26,730 nucleotides of DNA. Source: Clostridiales bacterium (GTDB taxonomy: Bacteria > Bacillota > Clostridia > Christensenellales > Aristaeellaceae). Made by a program: the position numbers and the translations under genes. Below are positions 7,159 through 13,902 of the stretch, one piece after another; the stretch's first letter is position 1; each line of letters begins with the position of its first letter. The DNA is taken from positions 1-26,730 of the forward strand of contig SFHK01000052.1 of NCBI GenBank assembly GCA_004556395.1, in the 5' to 3' direction. The notes under the pieces were generated by a model. The model was given only the letters and a program-made list of their open reading frames with translations. It had not been told where the DNA came from and made no database searches.

Positions 7159-8613
7159 ATGGTTGAAAGGGAGCTTATGGAGCTGATTCAGCAGATACAG
7201 ACGCGGGGCTGCGAGGAGCAGACGACGGAGGTAAAGTCCGCGCGCGGCGGCTGTCCCGAGAAGCTGTATGATACGATTTCCGCGTTTTCGAACCAGAACA
7301 GCGGGGGCGTGTTCGTGTTTGGACTGGATGAAAAGGCGGGCTTCCGGAAGCTGGGCGTTTACGATGCGCAGGATCTTCAGAAAAAGGTCATGGAGTACTG
7401 CGAGCAGATGACGCCGATTGTTCGTCCCGTGTTCACGGTGTGCGACGAAGACGGCATGGTCTTCGTGTCGGCCGAAATTCCACCGGTGGATATAGCGGAT
7501 CGGCCGTGCTTTAAGACGGCAAAGGGCAGGCTTCAGGGTTCTTATATCCGCGTGGGAGACGCGGACAAGCCGATGACGGAGTATGAGGTGTACAGCTATG
7601 AAGCGTTCCGGAGGAAGTACCGGGACGATATTCGCGCGGCGGAAGGGGTTTCGATCAAGTCGCTGGATGCGGCGAAGGTGGAAATCTATCTGGCGAAGAA
7701 ACGCAGCGAACGGCCGAATCTGGCGGTGCTGCCGCTTGAGCAGCAATATGAACTGACAGGCGTTATGCGGGACGGCAGGGTTACGATGATGGCGCTTCTG
7801 CTGTTCGGCGTGTATCCGCAGGCATATTATCCGCAATTAAGCATAATCGCCAGCAGCGTCCCCGGCAGGGAAATCGGAACGCTGAATCCCGCGGGGAACC
7901 GCTTTCTGGATTCGAAGCGCATAGAGGGCACGCTGACCGACATGCTGGAAGGGGCACTGGCCTTTGTTCGCACCAATATGCGAACGGCGATTAAAATCAA
8001 TCCGCAGACCGGGGATCGGGAGGACGTGCCGCAGTATCCCCTCGTCGCGGTTCGCGAAGCCGTGATGAACGCGCTTGTGCACAGGGACTATAGCTTCCAC
8101 ACGGAGGGAATGCCGATTCAGCTTACCATGTATGAGGATCGAATGGAGATCATCAATCCCGGCGGGCTGTACGGCCGCCTGACGGTGGATCAGCTGGGGC
8201 GGACGCAGCCGGACACGAGAAATCCGGCGCTGGTTACAGCGATGGAGACGCTGGGAAAGACGGAGAACCGTTATTCCGGCATTCCGACCATCCGCTATGT
8301 CATGAAGGAAGCGGGACTTCCCGCGCCCGTGTTTTCGGACGCGCGCGGAATGTTTAAGGTTGTGCTGTACAATCATGCGGAGGAAGCGCGGACGGGCGAT
8401 TCGAAAAAGGCGAAAATCGCGGATGAAAAGGGACTGCTCGCATTCTGCCGCACGCCCCGCACGCGGGAGGAAATCATCGAGCATATCGACCTTGCTTCCG
8501 GGCAGTACGCGTTCAGGCGGTATCTGGCGCCGCTGCTTCAGGCGGGCGCAATCCGCATGACGAAGCCGGAAGCGCCGCGCAGCCGGGATCAGCGGTATGT
8601 GACGGCTGAATAG
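7159..8613 (+). CDS. AlbA_2 (Schlafen-type) domain and ATP-binding protein, putative transcription regulator
   Basis: A 484-residue protein of the common family with an N-terminal AlbA_2/Schlafen AAA_4 domain and a C-terminal GHKL-type ATPase domain, often annotated as ATP-dependent DNA-binding regulator. AlbA_2 features at about 10-150: QTTEVKSARGG, LYDTISAFSNQNSGGVFVFGLDE, and GSYIRVGDADKPM. The second domain at about 290-410 has VAVREAVMNALVHRDYS (N-box-like) and EIINPGGLYG. A winged-helix segment ends the protein (about 420-484). GGAGG lies 8 bases before ATG 7159; a GTG at 7144 would overlap that site. The gene stands alone after the CTTATGTT repeat array, so autoregulation through those repeats is plausible. 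The biological target is unknown. Confidence 0.85.
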   Translation: MVERELMELIQQIQTRGCEEQTTEVKSARGGCPEKLYDTISAFSNQNSGGVFVFGLDEKAGFRKLGVYDAQDLQKKVMEYCEQMTPIVRPVFTVCDEDGMVFVSAEIPPVDIADRPCFKTAKGRLQGSYIRVGDADKPMTEYEVYSYEAFRRKYRDDIRAAEGVSIKSLDAAKVEIYLAKKRSERPNLAVLPLEQQYELTGVMRDGRVTMMALLLFGVYPQAYYPQLSIIASSVPGREIGTLNPAGNRFLDSKRIEGTLTDMLEGALAFVRTNMRTAIKINPQTGDREDVPQYPLVAVREAVMNALVHRDYSFHTEGMPIQLTMYEDRMEIINPGGLYGRLTVDQLGRTQPDTRNPALVTAMETLGKTENRYSGIPTIRYVMKEAGLPAPVFSDARGMFKVVLYNHAEEARTGDSKKAKIADEKGLLAFCRTPRTREEIIEHIDLASGQYAFRRYLAPLLQAGAIRMTKPEAPRSRDQRYVTAE

Positions 8614-8622
8614 GAAAAGAAA

Positions 8623-8662
8623 CCCCGCGGCGTGCGATCCGAGGGGAACGCGCGCTGCGGGG
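8623..8662 (-). terminator. Terminator between convergent genes
   Basis: A 14-bp stem (8623-8636 with 8649-8662, two G:T pairs). On the minus strand it is followed by GTTTCTTTTCC, so it best serves the yabP-yabQ-divIC operon. The hairpin could also stop the plus-strand gene. Confidence 0.7.
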
Positions 8663-8687
8663 AGGGTAAGAAGCGTCTCGGGCGAGG

Positions 8688-9002
8688 TTAGTTATCCGCG
8701 CCGGAGGACGTGGTGTATTTGATTTCGCCGGGCATGATCATGCCCTCGGCGCGGGCGTACTGCTCGATGCCTGCGTCGCTGCGGGCGTATTCGAGGTCGC
8801 TCTTCAGGGAGAGCACGCGCTCGCTCAGCGCCTGCTTCTGCGCGAGAAGCTCCGCTTCCTGCGCCTTCAGCTGATTGCAGCGGTTGTTCGAAATCAGGTA
8901 CAGCGGCGCGAAGACGAGCACGAACGCGATAAACAGAACCACCCAGAAGCGCGGCGTGGCGTTCAGGGTATTCTTTACAGAAGGCTTCATAGGCGTAGGC
9001 AT
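8688..9002 (-). CDS. divIC: Septum formation initiator, DivIC/FtsL-like
   Basis: A short bitopic membrane protein of about 104 residues: a cytoplasmic N-terminus, one transmembrane helix (FWVVLFIAFVLVFAPLYLI), then a coiled coil rich in Gln, Glu and Leu, ending in a DivIC-like ARAEGMIMPGEIKY segment. DivIC acts with FtsL and DivIB at the division septum. An ATG at 9011 directly abuts the GGAAAGG site, so the ATG at 9002, nine bases after it, is preferred. Its position after yabP and yabQ is the usual Clostridia/Bacillus order, which supports the name. The name itself rests on architecture and context because this family is poorly conserved. Confidence 0.88.
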   Translation of the reverse strand: MPTPMKPSVKNTLNATPRFWVVLFIAFVLVFAPLYLISNNRCNQLKAQEAELLAQKQALSERVLSLKSDLEYARSDAGIEQYARAEGMIMPGEIKYTTSSGADN

Positions 9003-9086
9003 GGCGGTCATCCTTTCCGGCGGGCGCGGAGGTCGTTCATGGAGGTTTACTCTTATGAATTCGACCGAAGTCTCTTTTTTCCTGCT

Positions 9087-9455
9087 TCACTTGCAAAAGA
9101 AATGAAATATTTCTTTAAAAACATGCTTTTGCACGAATTTGGAAAGCTGTTTTTGAAGAAAGCCCACAACTGCATCGAGGGCGGGCTGGAGGCCGAAGCG
9201 ATAGAGCGTTACGCCGCAGGCGGCGCCGAGCAGCGCGTACAGCCGAACGTCCAGCCGGGTGGCGAGAAACAGGAAGCCGCAGGTTTCCAGCAGCGCGCCG
9301 ACGGCGAAGAGCACGTCGAGCAGCGCCGTCAGCACGCCGCCCGCCATCGTAAGGCGGCGTACGCGCCGCAGCACGTCGTACCACGCGCCGACCAGCGCGC
9401 CGCACACGAGCATCGCCAGAAACACATAGGCTTGCCCGTCCGTGTAAAACAGCAT
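9087..9455 (-). CDS. yabQ: Spore cortex biosynthesis protein YabQ
   Basis: A 122-residue integral membrane protein with about four hydrophobic segments. The N-terminal block QAYVFLAMLVCGALVGAWYD followed by VLRRVRR is typical of YabQ, which localises to the forespore membrane and is needed for cortex formation. The ATG follows the yabP stop by 3 bases with no clear ribosome site, so translational coupling to yabP is likely. The tail (LQKQLSKFVQKHVFKEIFHFF) is basic and AT-richer than the body. Confidence 0.9.
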   Translation of the reverse strand: MLFYTDGQAYVFLAMLVCGALVGAWYDVLRRVRRLTMAGGVLTALLDVLFAVGALLETCGFLFLATRLDVRLYALLGAACGVTLYRFGLQPALDAVVGFLQKQLSKFVQKHVFKEIFHFFCK

Positions 9456-9458
9456 GGG

Positions 9459-9740
9459 TCAGCGGAGGATGCGCCGCAGCGCGCCCTTTTTCGGCTGGCG
9501 TTCGTCGTAGACGATCGAATCGACCTTGCCCGTGGCCACCAGCCGCCCGTCCTCAAGGTTCAGCGATTCCACGTGAAGTCCCTGCCCGGTGACGGTGATC
9601 GTTCCGCCGGATGTCGCCGCGACGATCGTCTGCTCGCTGAACAGATCCACATCCGAAACGCCCGTCAGAACGGCTCTTGCCCGGTTTTCCAGCGTCAGTC
9701 CGTGCGGACGAACCTCCGCCGTTGTCGTCGCGTCCTTCAT
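9459..9740 (-). CDS. yabP: Sporulation protein YabP
   Basis: A 93-residue YabP/YqfC-family protein. The conserved pattern is visible as HGLTLENRARAVLTGVSDVD, followed by GTITVTGQGLHVESLNLEDG and a (V)DSIVYDE strand. YabP is made in the mother cell under sigma-E in Bacillus and is needed for the spore cortex and coat. GGGGAGGG lies 7-8 bases before the ATG at 9740. It is first of the yabP-yabQ-divIC unit. A sigma-E promoter is expected at about 9750-9790, but only weak candidates are seen there. Confidence 0.92.
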   Translation of the reverse strand: MKDATTTAEVRPHGLTLENRARAVLTGVSDVDLFSEQTIVAATSGGTITVTGQGLHVESLNLEDGRLVATGKVDSIVYDERQPKKGALRRILR

Positions 9741-9795
9741 AAAACATCCCTCCCCGCCAAAGGATATTCAAAGGAATGATGTTTATTCCAAACAT

Positions 9796-9917
9796 GTGGA
9801 CGGGGGAGCAAGCTCCCCCGCCACTGCCACCCCCTTGGGAAGCGGATACGATTTCCTGCGGAAATCGTTTTGATTGGAAGTTCGAGAGGGCTGCGACCCT
9901 CTCGCGCTCTCCCGGGG
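9796..9917. repeat. Dispersed 120-bp two-hairpin repeat, copy 1
   Basis: Nearly the same as 19610-19731. In order it holds hairpin A (9796-9824, CGGGGGAGC / GCTCCCCCG with aa loop), a linker with GATTTCC / GGAAATC, and hairpin B (GAGAGGGC / ACCCTCTC, 9884-9903) followed by GCGCTCTCCCGGGG. It fills most of the yabP-epimerase gap. A role as the 3' end of the epimerase transcript is possible. Confidence 0.85.
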
Positions 9918-9953
9918 GGGTGGCGGGGATGATGGTTTCTGGTGGGGCGGTTT

Positions 9954-10814
9954 TTAGTAGGTATCCACGCAGCGCGTGGTGACGGGGAAGGCGAAGGTGG
10001 AGGATGGGGCGAGGGAGAGGATTTGTTCTTTATAGGGGAAGTCGTGCGCCGCGTCGAAGCGGTCGTCGATGCCGTACCACGGTTCGATGCAGACATATTT
10101 TGCGCCGGGCTTCGCCCAGACGCCCAGGCAGGGTGCGCCGCCGAAGTCTACGTGCACGCCGCGGGTGTTTTTACGCGCGAGTGTTGCGCCGCGGGAGCGC
10201 AGGCCGGAGAAGATCAGTGCGTCGTGCGCGAAGGTATCCGGCAGGATCTCGATTTCGCGGCTTTCGCGGAATACGGGAATTGTTTTTTCGGCGCGAAGCG
10301 CGTTTGCGTCCAGCCGGAACGCGTCCGCGGTCTCGGGTTCGTCCAGAATCAGGCGGTCGCCCATTTCGCACTGGAAGCCGGGATGCGCGCCGATGGAGAA
10401 GTACATGGTCTCATCTGAGCGGTTCGTGACGCGGAATTCCATGCGGAAGCCGTCCGCGAGCAGCGTATAGGTGGCACGCAGCTCGAAGGCGAAGGGGAAG
10501 GCTTCGCGCGTGGCATCGTCGTCGGTGAGGAGCAGGGTGAAGCTGTCCTCGGTCTGGGTTTCGAGCGCGAAGCGCATGCGCTTGGCGAAGCCGTGCTTGC
10601 GCAGGGTGTAGCTGCGGCCGTTCAGGACGTAGGTGTCGTCGCGCAGGCGGCCGACGATGGGGAACAGAAGCGGCGACTGGCCGTTCCACACATTCCGATC
10701 CTGCCAGATGTATTCATAGGGCTGAGCCGTGCGGACTTCCTGAAAGCTGGTCAGCTCCGCGCCCATGTCTGACGCGCTCAGTCGAAAGCGCTCGTTTTGC
10801 AGCGAATAAATCAC
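9954..10814 (-). CDS. Aldose 1-epimerase family protein (LacX/GalM-like)
   Basis: A 286-residue mutarotase-fold protein that would interconvert alpha and beta anomers of a hexose or hexose phosphate in the cytoplasm. Family blocks: SASDMGAELTSF near the N-terminus, PLLFPIVGRL, RKHGFAKRM (first active His region), SIGAHPGFQCEMG (second His region) and CIEPWYGIDD near the C-terminus. The length fits the LacX-type branch. The GTG at 10814 has GGGAGG seven bases upstream. An in-frame ATG at 10829 overlaps that site, and the longer open frame to 10913 runs through the promoter. It has its own promoter, so it is probably a single-gene unit. The sugar is not predictable. Confidence 0.9.
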   Translation of the reverse strand: MIYSLQNERFRLSASDMGAELTSFQEVRTAQPYEYIWQDRNVWNGQSPLLFPIVGRLRDDTYVLNGRSYTLRKHGFAKRMRFALETQTEDSFTLLLTDDDATREAFPFAFELRATYTLLADGFRMEFRVTNRSDETMYFSIGAHPGFQCEMGDRLILDEPETADAFRLDANALRAEKTIPVFRESREIEILPDTFAHDALIFSGLRSRGATLARKNTRGVHVDFGGAPCLGVWAKPGAKYVCIEPWYGIDDRFDAAHDFPYKEQILSLAPSSTFAFPVTTRCVDTY

Positions 10815-10842
10815 GTGAGTTCCTCCCATGCCATTTTTTCGT

Positions 10843-10871
10843 ATGATACCCGTTTTTGCCGCGTTTGTCAA
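10843..10871 (-). promoter_or_regulatory. Promoter of the epimerase gene
   Basis: On the minus strand TTGACA (10871-10866), 17-bp spacer, TATCAT (10848-10843). The leader is about 25 nt. Confidence 0.85.
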
Positions 10872-10924
10872 TGAAGGATGCCGCGCGTTCAAAACGACGG
10901 GTACGATTTTCAACCGGCAGAAAT

Positions 10925-10949
10925 GACAAAAGCCCCGCCGAAGCGGGGC
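10925..10949 (-). terminator. Rho-independent terminator of the 79-residue gene
   Basis: Perfect GCCCCGC / GCGGGGC stem (10932-10938 with 10943-10949), tetraloop, followed on the minus strand by TTTTGTC. It starts 6 bases after the stop codon. Confidence 0.85.
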
Positions 10950-10955
10950 GAGGAA

Positions 10956-11195
10956 TCATCCTCGGAAGCGAATAATCGCCGTTACTATCCAGCACACAAC
11001 TGCAATAGCAGCAAGGCATACTGCGACGGTTATCAACGTGTTCCCTGTATAATATAATTTCATAATATAGTCGAACCGTTCTGCTGGTAATGAATCTATA
11101 TTTGCCTTTTGTCTCTGCATATGCAGTCCCACAACGAAAAGCAATACTGTTACAAAACTTACTACAATCGATACCCTCGTCATTATTGTTTTCAT
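10956..11195 (-). CDS. Small two-helix membrane protein, unknown; possible orphan immunity protein
   Basis: A 79-residue protein with hydrophobic helices at about 7-26 and 51-74 and a polar middle (RQKANIDSLPAERFDYIMK). GAGG lies 8 bases before the ATG at 11195 and overlaps the stop of an Rhs fragment. It has a promoter inside that fragment and a clean terminator. No family is recognised. Small membrane proteins directly behind an Rhs tip are often immunity proteins, so that role is inferred from position only. Confidence 0.72.
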   Translation of the reverse strand: MKTIMTRVSIVVSFVTVLLFVVGLHMQRQKANIDSLPAERFDYIMKLYYTGNTLITVAVCLAAIAVVCWIVTAIIRFRG

Positions 11196-11202
11196 ATAAT
11201 CC

Positions 11203-11297
11203 TCATTTTGTCGGCTTGCCCCATGCGTCGTACTCGTATTCTACTACAAGCGTGCCCGCATTGTCAAACAGCCCGATGACGGCTCCCGGCAAATTGG
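11203..11297 (-). pseudogene. C-terminal fragment of an Rhs/YD-repeat protein
   Basis: The minus frame reads S-N-L-P-G-A-V-I-G-L-F-D-N-A-G, then TLVVEYEYDAWGKPTK and a TGA at 11205-11203. This is the standard Rhs core repeat (xxGxVxYEYDAWGK). Only about 31 codons remain, with no start. Rhs homology stops abruptly at 11297, where a 25-bp repeat begins. The core end YDAWGK is normally where the variable toxin tip starts; here a stop follows at once. Confidence 0.8.
11238..11267 (-). promoter_or_regulatory. Promoter inside the Rhs fragment for the 79-residue gene
   Basis: TTGACA (11267-11262), 18-bp spacer, TAGAAT (11243-11238) on the minus strand, about 40 bases before the ATG at 11195. Confidence 0.5.
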
Positions 11298-11317
11298 ATG
11301 CCGTGCGCTTCAAACGA

Positions 11318-11348
11318 CGGATGCCCGGCCTGCGCGGCGGGGCATCCG
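11318..11348 (-). terminator. Hairpin after the 107-residue gene
   Basis: Perfect 9-bp stem CGGATGCCC / GGGCATCCG (11318-11326 with 11340-11348), then TCGTTTGA on the minus strand. It is a probable weak terminator. Confidence 0.55.
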
Positions 11349-11363
11349 TGTTTCGGAAGTCGG

Positions 11364-11687
11364 CTATTCGTCCAGATATTCAGCGGCGGTGCGGATGTCT
11401 TCCAGAATCTCCGCCTTCCATTCGGGGTTTTCGACGCGCTGAACGCGCCGACGGAGACAGGCAAGGAAATCCGCGCTGCGGGTTTTATCCATAATGTCCT
11501 CGAAGACCTCGCCCAGCCAGTAGAATTCTTCATCGCTGCAATCGGCGTCGATGAATTCGATGGCGGTTTTCAAATCGTCCGTTATCGCGGCAACCTCTTT
11601 TTCCCACCACGGGTCGGGATAATAGTAAGCGGCGGACTCACGGCGGCGATTGAGGATCGCGGCATGCAGATTCTGAAATTTCTCCAT
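11364..11687 (-). CDS. Hypothetical protein, possible Rhs-associated immunity protein
   Basis: A 107-residue, acidic, mostly helical soluble protein with no signal peptide or membrane segment. The striking block is RRRESAAYYYPDPWWEKEV, followed by DDLKTAIEFIDADCSDEEFYWLGEVFEDI. I recall similar short proteins near polymorphic-toxin loci in Clostridia but cannot name a family. The start has AAAGG about 10 bases upstream. It has a near-consensus promoter and lies directly upstream of the Rhs fragment, which fits an orphan immunity gene. That role is an inference. Confidence 0.75.
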   Translation of the reverse strand: MEKFQNLHAAILNRRRESAAYYYPDPWWEKEVAAITDDLKTAIEFIDADCSDEEFYWLGEVFEDIMDKTRSADFLACLRRRVQRVENPEWKAEILEDIRTAAEYLDE

Positions 11688-11725
11688 TGATTGGATCGCC
11701 TTTCTGTTCAGAGAAGTTTGCAGGT

Positions 11726-11754
11726 ATTATATGTTCTTATAAGCGGAACGTCAA
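11726..11754 (-). promoter_or_regulatory. Promoter of the 107-residue gene
   Basis: On the minus strand TTGACG (11754-11749), 17-bp spacer, TATAAT (11731-11726). 11 of 12 bases match consensus. This is one of the best promoters in the window. Confidence 0.85.
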
Positions 11755-11779
11755 GAGGAGAATCTCCTGTAATATGGCA

Positions 11780-11811
11780 GCACCGCGCGATTCGGGGGAA
11801 TCGTGCGGTGC
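11780..11811 (-). terminator. Terminator of the Bmp/Nup transporter operon
   Basis: 14-bp stem GCACCGCGCGATTC / GAATCGTGCGGTGC (one G:T) with a GGGG loop, 10 bases after the last operon gene. The tail on the minus strand is TGCCATATTACAG, only moderately T-rich. Confidence 0.7.
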
Positions 11812-11821
11812 CGGGTGGGAG

Positions 11822-12775
11822 CTATCTGTCTTCTCGGAAGTAGGGGAGGCCGAGGCTCTGGGGGGGCTGGTCTTCGCGTTTTTTGCGGATGCTGGTGAAG
11901 ATCAGCACGAGGATTGTGAACAGGTAGGGCAGCATTTTCAGGAGGGGCTTGGTGGCCATGGTGACGGTAATCCAGCTGAGGTTGGAGATATAGCTGCTGC
12001 AGCTGAACAGGAAACCGAACACCGTGGAGCCGATGATGGTTCGGTGCGGCCGCCACAGCGCGAAGATGACGAGGGCGACGGAGAGCCAGCCCAGACCCTC
12101 AAGGCTCTTATAGGCCTCGGTGGAGGCCATGTAGTCGATGATGTAGTAGAAGCCGCCGAGGCCGGCGATGCCGCAGCCGATGCAGGACGCGCAATACTTA
12201 TAGCGGCTGACGTTCACGCCCATCGCGTCCGCGGTGGCGGGGCTTTCGCCCACCGCGCGCAGGTGCAGGCCGACCTTCGTGCGGAAGAGCACATAGGAAG
12301 CGGCGAGGGCGATGATCACGGCGAGGAAGAACATCACGCCGAGGTACTGAAGCGCGTCGGTTCGTCCCGCGAACGGCCAGCGGTACAGCTGCTTCGGGCC
12401 GACGAGGTACACGGTATCGTCCATCTTGGCCATGATGACCTTCATCAGACCCACGCCGAACGTGGTCATGGCAAGGCCGGTCACGTTCTGGTTGGCGCGC
12501 AGCGAAACCGTCAGGAAGCTGTAGATCAGGCCCATCAGCAGACCCATGACGAACGAGCCCAGAATGCCCAGCAGGACGATCAGGAAGCCGGGAAGCGAGG
12601 ATTTGCCGATCAGGTTCAGCACCAGACAGCCGCCCGCGCCGCCCATGCACATCACGCCGGGAATGCCGAGGTTCAGCTGGCCGGCCTTTTCCGAAAGGAT
12701 TTCGCCGGTGGAGCCGTACATGAAGGTCGCGCCAAAGGCGAGGGAATCGATCAGGAAGTTCACCCAGATGCTCAT
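11822..12775 (-). CDS. Nucleoside ABC transporter permease (NupQ-like)
   Basis: A 317-residue integral membrane permease of the branched-chain amino acid/ribose-like fold, the second permease of a Bmp-type nucleoside importer. About eight hydrophobic segments are visible. Family blocks: YGSTGEILSEKAGQLNLGIPG at the start, TVSLRANQNVTGLAMTTFG, and the cytoplasmic coupling loop KVGLHLRAVGESPATADAMGV that contacts the ATPase. The ATG overlaps the stop of the gene before it (ATGA), so the two are co-translated. It is the last gene of the operon and is followed by a terminator. Nucleoside specificity comes from the family and the binding protein upstream and is not proven. Confidence 0.93.
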   Translation of the reverse strand: MSIWVNFLIDSLAFGATFMYGSTGEILSEKAGQLNLGIPGVMCMGGAGGCLVLNLIGKSSLPGFLIVLLGILGSFVMGLLMGLIYSFLTVSLRANQNVTGLAMTTFGVGLMKVIMAKMDDTVYLVGPKQLYRWPFAGRTDALQYLGVMFFLAVIIALAASYVLFRTKVGLHLRAVGESPATADAMGVNVSRYKYCASCIGCGIAGLGGFYYIIDYMASTEAYKSLEGLGWLSVALVIFALWRPHRTIIGSTVFGFLFSCSSYISNLSWITVTMATKPLLKMLPYLFTILVLIFTSIRKKREDQPPQSLGLPYFREDR

Positions 12776-13902
12776 TTGATGTCCTCCTTCCGAACGGCGC
12801 GCGCTCTGCGCCGCAGCTTCACCTTATAATTGATGAAGAATTCGGAGCCGATGATGAAGAACAGGATGATGCCCACGATCACGTCCGGGAAGGCACCGCT
12901 GACGTTGAAGTCCTGCGAAATCTGCGCCGCGCCCTGGTTCAGCAGCGTGATCAGCCCGGAGGTCAGCAGCATGGACAGCGGATTGAAGTGCGCGAGCCAC
13001 GAAACCATGATCGCGGTGAAGCCTTGCCCGCCGACGGATTCGGTGGTGATGCTCTGGTCGAGACCCGCCGCGATCAGATAGCCGGTCAGGCCGCACAGAA
13101 GGCCGCTGACGATCATCGTGCGGATGATGATCTTTTTCACGTTCATGCCGCTGTACTGGGCGGTGCGGACGCTCGTGCCGACGACGGAGATTTCATAGCC
13201 GTGCTTGCTGTAGTTCAGGTATACGAAGGTGGCGATGGTCAGGACGAACGCGACGACGATGATCAGGAAATAGTCGTGCACCACGGAGGGGAGCCTGCCG
13301 AAGGGCAGCTTGCCCAGCGAGGAGGAGCCGCTCGGAACCCACACCACCAGAAAATAGCTGACCACGTTGGCGGCGACGTAGTTCATCATCAGGGTGAACA
13401 GCGTCTCGTTGGTGTTCCACTTCGCCTTGAAAATGGCGGGAAGCAGCGCCCAGAGCGCGCCGCAGAGCAGCGCGGCGGCGAGCATCAGCACGAGCAGAAG
13501 CGCCGCGGGCACCTTGCCGCCCAGATAGAACGCCACGGCAATCGCGCCCCACACGCCCATCAGCGTCTGGCCTTCCGCGCCGGTGTTCCAGAACTGCATG
13601 CGGAACGCCGGGGTGACCGCCAGCGAGATGCACTGCAGAACGGCCATGTTCTTAAAGAACTTCCACATCTTGCGGGAGGTGCTGAAGGAGCCCTTCACGA
13701 GGAAGCTGTGGTAGAAATCGAAAATCGTCTTTTTGCCGGAGCGCAGCTTATCGCTGAGAATGTACGCGACGAGCCCGCACACCACGAGCCCCAGCACAAT
13801 CGCGGCCAGCCGAATCAGCCACGATTTCACGATCGATATGCTTTCGCGCTTGGAAAGATGAATCAGCGGCTCGTTTGCGGTCGCATTCTTCTTTTCGTTC
13901 AT
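12772..13902 (-). CDS. Nucleoside ABC transporter permease (NupP-like)
   Basis: A 376-residue integral membrane permease, longer than its partner because of an N-terminal cytoplasmic stretch and an amphipathic segment before the core. Blocks: GAEGQTLMGVWGAIA, KWNTNETLFTLMMNYVAANV, the coupling loop YEISVVGTSVRTAQYSGMNVKK, and LTGYLIAAGLDQSITTES. The ATG at 13902 has AAAGGAG upstream and overlaps the stop of the ATPase gene. A longer open frame to 14028 lies inside that gene and was rejected. It should pair with the next gene's product to form the membrane channel. Confidence 0.93.
   Translation of the reverse strand: MNEKKNATANEPLIHLSKRESISIVKSWLIRLAAIVLGLVVCGLVAYILSDKLRSGKKTIFDFYHSFLVKGSFSTSRKMWKFFKNMAVLQCISLAVTPAFRMQFWNTGAEGQTLMGVWGAIAVAFYLGGKVPAALLLVLMLAAALLCGALWALLPAIFKAKWNTNETLFTLMMNYVAANVVSYFLVVWVPSGSSSLGKLPFGRLPSVVHDYFLIIVVAFVLTIATFVYLNYSKHGYEISVVGTSVRTAQYSGMNVKKIIIRTMIVSGLLCGLTGYLIAAGLDQSITTESVGGQGFTAIMVSWLAHFNPLSMLLTSGLITLLNQGAAQISQDFNVSGAFPDVIVGIILFFIIGSEFFINYKVKLRRRARAVRKEDIK

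Noticed and set aside
9741..9795. Sigma-E promoter for yabP
   Set aside because: Expected from Bacillus, but only weak -10/-35-like matches are present, so it is not annotated.
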